A DNA stretch of 64,000 bases from Desulfovibrio sp. G11. GTDB lineage: Bacteria > Desulfobacterota > Desulfovibrionia > Desulfovibrionales > Desulfovibrionaceae. Position 1 is the first letter of the stretch. Each line of letters begins with the position of its first letter. The notes beneath the pieces were generated by a model. The model saw only the letters and a list, made by a program, of their open reading frames with translations, was not told the origin of the DNA and made no database searches. Made by a program: the position numbers and the translations under genes. Positions 58,205 to 64,000 of this stretch are shown here, piece after piece. The stretch covers positions 2,440,001 through 2,504,000 of the forward strand of contig NZ_LT984798.1 of NCBI RefSeq assembly GCF_900243745.1, given 5' to 3'.

Positions 58205-59173
58205 ATGGACATACTGCTTATTCTGCTGCAACTCATCGTGCTCTTCGTGCTTGTGATGCTGCATGTGGCCTACGCCACGTACTGCGAGCGCAAGGTGATC
58301 GGGCACATCCAGATGCGCCTCGGCCCCATGCGCGTAGGCTGGCACGGCCTTTTGCAGCCCATTGCCGACGGCATAAAAAGTTTCTTCAAAGAAGATATCG
58401 TCCCCGTCGCCGCAGACAGGCCCATTTTTCTGGCGGCTCCCATCATCTGCCTGGTTCCGGCTTTCGCTTCTCTTGCCATACTGCCCTGGGCCGAGGGCTG
58501 GGCCGTTACCGATGTGAACATCGGCCTGCTTTTCGTCTTTGCCATGAGTTCCATCGGTGCTTATGGCGTGGTGCTGGCGGGCTGGGCTTCCAACTCCAAG
58601 TACAGCTTTCTTGGCGGATTGCGCGCTTCGGCGCAGGTGATCAGCTACGAGATAGCCATGGGGCTGAGCCTTGTGGGCGTCATGCTGCTTTCCGGCTCGC
58701 TCAACCTTGGCGACATTGTTCAGGCGCAGGGCGACAGTTTTTTCGGCATGTTCATTTTCCGGCAGATTATCGGCTTTTTTGTATTCTGCGTGGCCATGCT
58801 GGCCGAAACGAACAGGGTTCCTTTTGACCTGCCCGAGGCGGAAACTGAGCTTGTTTCAGGCTATTCCACCGAATACAGCGGCATGCGCTACGCGCTTTTT
58901 TTCATGGCCGAGTATACATCCATGTTCGTTATGGCCACCGTGGGTACCATATGCTTTCTCGGCGGCTGGAACGGGCCGGTAGACCTGCCATTTTTTCCGC
59001 CGTTCTGGCTGCTTATCAAAGTATATTTTATCATGTTCGTTTTTTTCTGGCTACGCGCCACCCTGCCACGTTACCGCTACGACCAGTTGATGTCTCTTGG
59101 CTGGAAGGTGCTCATTCCCCTGGCGCTGCTCAACATCGTGCTGACGGCCATCGGCAGGGCCGTGTTCGGCTAG
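58205..59173 (+). CDS. nuoH: Complex I subunit H
   Basis: A 322-residue membrane subunit, eight helices, linking the arms. Marks: GHIQMRLGPMRVGWHGLLQP, then ADGIKSFFKEDIVP, and the acidic loop AETNRVPFDLPEAETELVSG followed by STEYSGMRYALFFMAEY. 81 bp after nuoD. Confidence 0.95.
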   Translation: MDILLILLQLIVLFVLVMLHVAYATYCERKVIGHIQMRLGPMRVGWHGLLQPIADGIKSFFKEDIVPVAADRPIFLAAPIICLVPAFASLAILPWAEGWAVTDVNIGLLFVFAMSSIGAYGVVLAGWASNSKYSFLGGLRASAQVISYEIAMGLSLVGVMLLSGSLNLGDIVQAQGDSFFGMFIFRQIIGFFVFCVAMLAETNRVPFDLPEAETELVSGYSTEYSGMRYALFFMAEYTSMFVMATVGTICFLGGWNGPVDLPFFPPFWLLIKVYFIMFVFFWLRATLPRYRYDQLMSLGWKVLIPLALLNIVLTAIGRAVFG

Positions 59174-59230
59174 GGCGGACAGCCTTGTGCGCAACGGAAT
59201 CCATGAAGGTTTCTGCTTTGGAGGCCACTG

Positions 59231-59935
59231 ATGCAAGTACAGTACAAACCGCGCCGTAACTGGTTGCAAACATTGCTGCAAACCGAGATTGCCCAAGGCT
59301 TGGCGCTCACCCTGCGGCACATGTTCCGCAAACCGGTAACGCAGCAGTACCCGGATGAAAAGCCGGTGGTGGCGGCTGGTTTTCGCGGTCGCCACGCCCT
59401 GGTGCGCGATGCGGAAAGCGGCGGCAGCCGCTGCGTGGCCTGTATGCGTTGCGCCCGGGTGTGCCCGTCGCACTGCATCCGCATCCGCAGCCACAGGAGT
59501 GTGGACGGCAGCCGTAAGGTGAATGCTTACGTTATTGACGCCCTGCGGTGCATCTACTGCGGGTATTGCGCAGAAGTCTGCCCGGTGAACGCCATCGTGC
59601 TGACAGAAATTTATGCCTATGCGGGCCGTACACGACAGGAATTTGTTTTTGATGAGGCCCATCTCTTGCGTAACTGGGATGAATTTGCCGCGGAAAAGGG
59701 CAGCCTGGAAGGATATGTGAACCCGTTGAGCCGCCCCCGCAATGCTTTGCAGCGTTTTTTGCCGGCCCCCAAACGCAAGGAGCATGTGAGTGCGGAGTGG
59801 AGCGGTGAGGAGCAGTGGGTAGGGCAACACTGGCAGGCGGGCAAGCTCCGCAATGAGACGGCGCACGGCATTGCCAACATGTGGGAAAGTGCCGCGCCGG
59901 GCCTGGCAAAGGCCCCTGCGGACACTGCGGAATAG
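59231..59935 (+). CDS. nuoI: Complex I subunit I
   Basis: A 234-residue protein with two 4Fe-4S motifs, CVACMRCARVCPSHC and CIYCGYCAEVCPVNAI. The C-terminus is longer than the usual 160-180 residues, by a mostly helical tail ending in AKAPADTAE. In a complex lacking NuoEFG this subunit would be the contact point for the electron-input proteins. GGAGG before the ATG. Confidence 0.94.
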   Translation: MQVQYKPRRNWLQTLLQTEIAQGLALTLRHMFRKPVTQQYPDEKPVVAAGFRGRHALVRDAESGGSRCVACMRCARVCPSHCIRIRSHRSVDGSRKVNAYVIDALRCIYCGYCAEVCPVNAIVLTEIYAYAGRTRQEFVFDEAHLLRNWDEFAAEKGSLEGYVNPLSRPRNALQRFLPAPKRKEHVSAEWSGEEQWVGQHWQAGKLRNETAHGIANMWESAAPGLAKAPADTAE

Positions 59936-60040
59936 GGCGAAGCGGCCCGGTCTTGCGGGCTGTTTTGCGTGATCAGGCAGCTTGAACAGGGCAGGATTGC
60001 CGGAAGAGCATGCACAAGTCCACTCCGGGAGGTGGAAGAC

Positions 60041-60685
60041 GTGTTTGGCGAAATTTTCTTTCTTTACTGCGCCGTTGTCATCGTTGTGTGCGGCATCCTG
60101 TCCATCAGGCTGCGCAATCCGGTGCATTGCGTGCTTCTTGTGCTGCTGCTGTTCGTCCATATGGCCGCCGTCTATCTGACTCTTCAGGCCGAATTTCTGG
60201 CAGCGGTGCAGATTGTGGTTTACGCCGGGGCCGTGCTTGTCATGTATCTTTTTGTGGTTTTTCTGGTGAACCTCAAGCGTGAGATGCGCATGCCCGCCCT
60301 CGTGCCGCATCCCTGGGTGGGGTATGCCATTGGCATAGCGCTATGCGGCACTCTGCTCTGGGGTTTGCGCTTTTTTATGGCTGGCGGCAAGGATGTGTGG
60401 CCCTATGAGGCCCTGCGCGAGGCGACCCACACGAGAGCGCTGAGCCGCGAGCTGTTCACCCACAACTTTCTTGCTCTTGAAGTGGCCGGTGTGCTGTTGC
60501 TGGTGGCTCTTGTGGCGGCCCTTGTGCTGGCGCGCAGGCAGCCCCCGCCCGGCACTGCTGAAGACTCCCCATGTGAAACGTATGGAGAAGCCCAGGGCAT
60601 CGAGGCCCCGCAGTCTGGCGGCCAGAAGGGCGATGCCGCATGCGGCAGGGATCACAAAACACGGGATGGAGGGCTGGCGCGATGA
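60041..60685 (+). CDS. nuoJ: Complex I subunit J
   Basis: A 214-residue membrane subunit with five helices; marks include NPVHCVLLVLLLF and QIVVYAGAVLVMYLFVV. The start is taken as GTG 60041 (VFGEIFFLYC), with GGGAGGTGG upstream; the frame is open from 59969. The tail after residue 170 is hydrophilic and unusually long. Overlaps nuoK by 4 bp. Confidence 0.9.
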   Translation: MFGEIFFLYCAVVIVVCGILSIRLRNPVHCVLLVLLLFVHMAAVYLTLQAEFLAAVQIVVYAGAVLVMYLFVVFLVNLKREMRMPALVPHPWVGYAIGIALCGTLLWGLRFFMAGGKDVWPYEALREATHTRALSRELFTHNFLALEVAGVLLLVALVAALVLARRQPPPGTAEDSPCETYGEAQGIEAPQSGGQKGDAACGRDHKTRDGGLAR

Positions 60686-60984
60686 TTCCTCTCTCATGGT
60701 ACATGGCGCTGGCCACTGTGCTGTTCTGCATTGGTGTGGCCGGATTTCTTACGCGGCGCAATATTATTGTCATGCTGCTTTCCCTTGAACTCATGCTCAA
60801 CGGCGTGAACCTGAACCTTGTGGCCATGAGCTATTTTATGGATTCTTTGCGCGGCCACGTTTTCACCCTTTTTGTCATAACGGTGGCAGCGTGCGAGGCC
60901 GCCGTGGGGCTGGGCATAGTCATCTGCCTGTTCCGCAGCCGTAGAACGGTGCGCAACGACAACATCGTCGAGCTTCGGGGGTAA
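60682..60984 (+). CDS. nuoK: Complex I subunit K
   Basis: A 100-residue, three-helix subunit. Family sequence GFLTRRNIIVMLLSLELMLN, with the key membrane glutamate in LSLELML, and TVAACEAAVGLGIVI. Start ATG overlaps the nuoJ stop (ATGA). Confidence 0.95.
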   Translation: MIPLSWYMALATVLFCIGVAGFLTRRNIIVMLLSLELMLNGVNLNLVAMSYFMDSLRGHVFTLFVITVAACEAAVGLGIVICLFRSRRTVRNDNIVELRG

Positions 60985-60986
60985 CC

Positions 60987-62915
60987 ATGCCCATATACCT
61001 CTTGCTTATTCCGCTGTGTCCGCTGCTGGCCTTTGCCGTTACCCTGGTGTGCGGGCGCTGGTGGGGCAGCCGCGCCCACTGGCTGCCCATCGCAGCCATC
61101 GTTGTTTCCCTGTGCTGTTCCATTCTGGCCCTGCGCGATGTCATGAACGGCGTTATCGTCAACGCTGATGTGCATAACTGGATAACATCGGGCAATCTGA
61201 GCGTGTCTTTCGGTTTTCTTGTGGACCAGCTTACGGCAGTTATGCTTATTGTGGTTACCAGTGTCAGCACACTGGTCCACATCTATTCTGTGGGCTACAT
61301 GAAGGGCGAGGACGGCTATTACCGCTTTTTCGCCTATCTGGCGCTCTTTTCTTTCTCCATGCTCATGCTGGTGCTGAGCAATAACTTTTTACAGCTCTTT
61401 TTCGGATGGGAGGCTGTAGGGCTTTCATCCTATCTGCTCATCGGCTTTTATTACGAAAAAACCTCGGCATCGGATGCGGGGAAAAAAGCTTTCATTGTCA
61501 ACAGGTTCGGCGATTTTGGCTTTTTGCTCGGCCTGTTCTGCATATTCACGCTTTTCGGCAGCCTGCATTATGATGATGTTTTTGCCCGTGCGGGACTGTT
61601 GCAGGGCCTGAGCTATACCATTGGTGGCATAAGCATTGACGCGGCCACCCTTGTCTGCCTGCTGCTTTTTTGCGGCGCAGCGGGCAAGTCTGCCCAGTTG
61701 CCCCTGCATGTGTGGCTGCCCGATGCCATGGAAGGTCCGACGCCTGTGAGCGCCCTCATTCACGCGGCCACTATGGTCACGGCGGGGGTCTTTCTGGTCG
61801 CCCGCTGTAATGCGTTGTTTTCCCTTTCCCCCACAGCTCTTGGCGTCATTACCGTGGTGGGGGCACTTACGGCGCTTTTTGCGGCCACCATTGCCCTCAC
61901 CCAGACGGACATCAAGCGGGTGGTGGCCTATTCCACCATCAGCCAGCTGGCTTTCATGTTCATAGGCTGTGGTGTAGGGGCCTATGCGGCGGGCATTTTT
62001 CACCTCTTTACCCATGCATTTTTCAAGGCTCTGCTGTTTCTGGGTTGCGGTTCGGTCATACTGGGCATGCACCATGAGCAGGATATGCGTCGTATGGGCG
62101 GGTTACGAAAATATATGCCCGTCACCTGCGTCACATTTTTGCTGGCTTCGCTTTCCATTTCCGGCGTACCGGGCCTGGCAGGTTTTTTTAGCAAGGATGA
62201 GATCCTGCTTATGGCTTTCAACGCAGATACCACGGCCGGCTATTTCGCCTGGGGCGTGGGGACCTTTGTGGCCTTTTTGACGGCTTTTTATTCCTTCCGT
62301 CTGTTTTTCAGCATTTTTTATGGTGAATTTCGCGGCACACAGCATCAGCGCGAGCATTTGCGCGAGTCGCCGCTGGTGGTCACCATACCTTTGCTCCTCC
62401 TGGCCTGCGGGGCTGTGGGGGCTGGCTGGCTGGGCATTCCGCATGTGCTTGGTGGCTCCAACCTCTGGGCCGGTTTTCTTGAGCCGGTTGTGGGGCATCC
62501 GCATCTGCACCTGGATGGCCCGGCGGAGCTTATGCTCATGGGGGCTTCAGTCGTGGCGGGGGTGTGCGGCATCGGTCTTGCGTGGTTCATGTACCACCGC
62601 CAGACTGAATGGCCGGAAAGGGTGGTGCAGAGTTTTCCGCGCCTGTACAGGCTTTTTCTGCACAAGTACCGTGTGGACGAAATTTACGCGGCCTGTCTGG
62701 TGCGTCCGGTCTTGTGGCTGGCTGATCATGTGCTGCTGCGCGTGGTGGACACCAAGGGAATCGAAGGGGTGGTCAATGGCCTGCCCCGTGCCATCGGCAG
62801 GCTTTCTGTCAGGTTGCGCCGTTTTCAGGACGGGCATGTGGCCCATTATCTGGCCTGGCTGGCCGGAGCCTCGGTGGTGCTTCTGATTGTGCTGCAACTG
62901 GGAATTTTCTCGTAA
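60987..62915 (+). CDS. nuoL: Complex I subunit L (antiporter-like)
   Basis: A 642-residue ion-pumping subunit. Marks: LQLFFGWEAVGLSSYLLIGF, then KSAQLPLHVWLPDAMEGPTP and ALIHAATMVTAGVFLVARC. The lateral amphipathic helix is present toward the C-terminus. Two bp after nuoK. Confidence 0.95.
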   Translation: MPIYLLLIPLCPLLAFAVTLVCGRWWGSRAHWLPIAAIVVSLCCSILALRDVMNGVIVNADVHNWITSGNLSVSFGFLVDQLTAVMLIVVTSVSTLVHIYSVGYMKGEDGYYRFFAYLALFSFSMLMLVLSNNFLQLFFGWEAVGLSSYLLIGFYYEKTSASDAGKKAFIVNRFGDFGFLLGLFCIFTLFGSLHYDDVFARAGLLQGLSYTIGGISIDAATLVCLLLFCGAAGKSAQLPLHVWLPDAMEGPTPVSALIHAATMVTAGVFLVARCNALFSLSPTALGVITVVGALTALFAATIALTQTDIKRVVAYSTISQLAFMFIGCGVGAYAAGIFHLFTHAFFKALLFLGCGSVILGMHHEQDMRRMGGLRKYMPVTCVTFLLASLSISGVPGLAGFFSKDEILLMAFNADTTAGYFAWGVGTFVAFLTAFYSFRLFFSIFYGEFRGTQHQREHLRESPLVVTIPLLLLACGAVGAGWLGIPHVLGGSNLWAGFLEPVVGHPHLHLDGPAELMLMGASVVAGVCGIGLAWFMYHRQTEWPERVVQSFPRLYRLFLHKYRVDEIYAACLVRPVLWLADHVLLRVVDTKGIEGVVNGLPRAIGRLSVRLRRFQDGHVAHYLAWLAGASVVLLIVLQLGIFS

Positions 62916-62933
62916 ACACGGCAGGGAGACAGC

Positions 62934-64000
62934 ATGTCCGTACCCGTACTTTCCTTGCTTATCTTTGTTCCTGTGCTTGGCGGTCTCTCGCTTATGCTCC
63001 TGCCCAGAGGGCGGGAGGAGACTATCAGGCTGGGGGCGCTGACCGTCTGTGCCGTGGAACTGGCCCTGAGCCTCTGGGCGCTCAGCCAGTTTGACAAGGG
63101 CTTGTGGCAGATGCAGATGGTGGAAAACCGCCCCTGGATTGAAAGCCTGAACATACGCTACAGCTTGGGCATTGACGGCATAAGTGTGCTCTTTTTGCCG
63201 CTGACGGCGCTCATCACGCTTATGGGCGTGGTAGTGTCGTTTAAAAGCATTACCCTGAAGGTCAAGGAATTCTTCGTCAGCCTGCTGCTGCTCGAGGGGG
63301 CCATGATAGGCGTGTTCTGCGCGCTGGACCTCATGCTTTTTTATGTGTTCTGGGAGGCCATGCTCATTCCGATGTTTCTGCTCATCGGTGTGTGGGGAGG
63401 GCCTCGGCGCATCTATGCCACGGTAAAGTTTTTCCTTTACACCCTGCTAGGCAGCCTGCTCATGCTTGTGGGCATCATTCTTCTTTATCTCAAGGGCGGC
63501 AATACCTTCGACATGCAGGCCCTGGCCGGGCAGAACTACAGCAAAGACCTGCAATTACTTTTATTCTGGGCCTTTTTTGCCGCATTTGCCGTCAAGGTGC
63601 CCATGTGGCCCGTGCACACCTGGCTGCCCGATGCCCATACTGAAGCGCCCACGGCAGGCTCGGTCATTCTGGCGGGGGTACTGATCAAAATGGGGGCTTA
63701 CGGCTTTTTACGCATCAGTCTGCCCATTCTGCCTTACGCCGCCTGGACCCTGTTGACGCCCATGCTGATTCTTTCTGTTATCGCCATCGTTTACGGCGCT
63801 CTGGTCTGCCTGGCGCAAACCGATATCAAGCGTCTGATCGCATACAGTTCTGTGAGCCATATGGGTTTTGTTACCCTGGGGCTTTTCGCCCTGACACAGA
63901 AGGGTGTTGAAGGTTCCATCATCCAGATGCTCAACCACGGTATCGTGACGGGGGCGCTTTTTCTGGCCGTGGGCATGATCTATGACCGCACCCATACACG
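62934..64000 (+). CDS. nuoM: Complex I subunit M, 3' end beyond the window
   Basis: Begins ATG at 62934 (MSVPVLSLLIFVPVLGGL) after GGGAG; open to the last base, 355 codons. Antiporter-family marks: LFYVFWEAMLIPMFLLIGVW, then VKVPMWPVHTWLPDAHTEAP. nuoN presumably follows outside. Confidence 0.95.
   Translation, partial: MSVPVLSLLIFVPVLGGLSLMLLPRGREETIRLGALTVCAVELALSLWALSQFDKGLWQMQMVENRPWIESLNIRYSLGIDGISVLFLPLTALITLMGVVVSFKSITLKVKEFFVSLLLLEGAMIGVFCALDLMLFYVFWEAMLIPMFLLIGVWGGPRRIYATVKFFLYTLLGSLLMLVGIILLYLKGGNTFDMQALAGQNYSKDLQLLLFWAFFAAFAVKVPMWPVHTWLPDAHTEAPTAGSVILAGVLIKMGAYGFLRISLPILPYAAWTLLTPMLILSVIAIVYGALVCLAQTDIKRLIAYSSVSHMGFVTLGLFALTQKGVEGSIIQMLNHGIVTGALFLAVGMIYDRTHT

Noticed and set aside
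59051-60310. 419-codon minus-strand frame
   Set aside because: It is antisense to nuoI and nuoJ, whose motifs are certain. Its composition (many His, Gln and Arg) is that of a shadow frame.

Overview
The window reads as a piece of a Desulfovibrio-like sulfate reducer (Desulfovibrionaceae), judged from gene content: a six-subunit Ech-type energy-converting [NiFe] hydrogenase, a complex I operon without its NADH module, and many 4Fe-4S proteins. The species cannot be named from this sequence alone. Bases 1-2644 are the 3' part of a 23S rRNA gene and a 5S rRNA gene. Everything from about 3.1 kb to 51.8 kb is shaped by insertion sequences of six families (IS4, ISL3, IS3, IS21, IS30, IS256). The better preserved copies of each family are near-identical, which suggests recent activity.

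Region 5.6-33.6 kb holds a degraded replicating or integrative element, with most of its genes on the minus strand. One block (5.7-14.2 kb) encodes an ERF single-strand annealing protein, a Cas4-like nuclease with four Cys ligands, a VapC-like/AbrB-like toxin-antitoxin pair, a CobS-like AAA+ ATPase, a DUF3150-like protein and a CobT-like VWA protein. Several of these genes are preceded by hairpins. A second block (29.1-33.4 kb) has a ParB-like gene preceded by a perfect 28-bp palindrome, a small conserved gene, and a primase-helicase gene with one frameshift that sits between two arrays of 9-bp iteron-like repeats. Between the blocks lie IS remnants and an AT-rich two-gene cassette (16.7-19.3 kb) that I cannot assign.

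The parB gene is split in frame by a 6.5-kb IS30 compound element (22631-29128, 3-bp target duplication). Its cargo is a 4Fe-4S protein, a phosphite/phosphonate ABC transporter and a PtxD-type phosphite dehydrogenase, so it is a mobile phosphite-oxidation cassette.

Two IS256 copies in opposite orientation (33.6 and 47.9 kb) have exchanged their 8-bp target duplications. This shows that the 13 kb between them is inverted relative to an earlier arrangement. That segment carries echABCDEF, a sensor/degenerate-GGDEF gene split by an ISL3 element, an ArgA-like acetyltransferase, argF, tRNA-Arg(UCU) and a small element-type gene.

The right end (52.5-64 kb) is one plus-strand operon: a cytoplasmic molybdopterin oxidoreductase and a four-cluster ferredoxin, followed by nuoABCDHIJKLM, with nuoM running off the window. 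No nuoE, nuoF or nuoG is seen in these 11 kb. Together with Ech, this suggests two proton- or sodium-pumping, ferredoxin-linked membrane complexes with related architecture.
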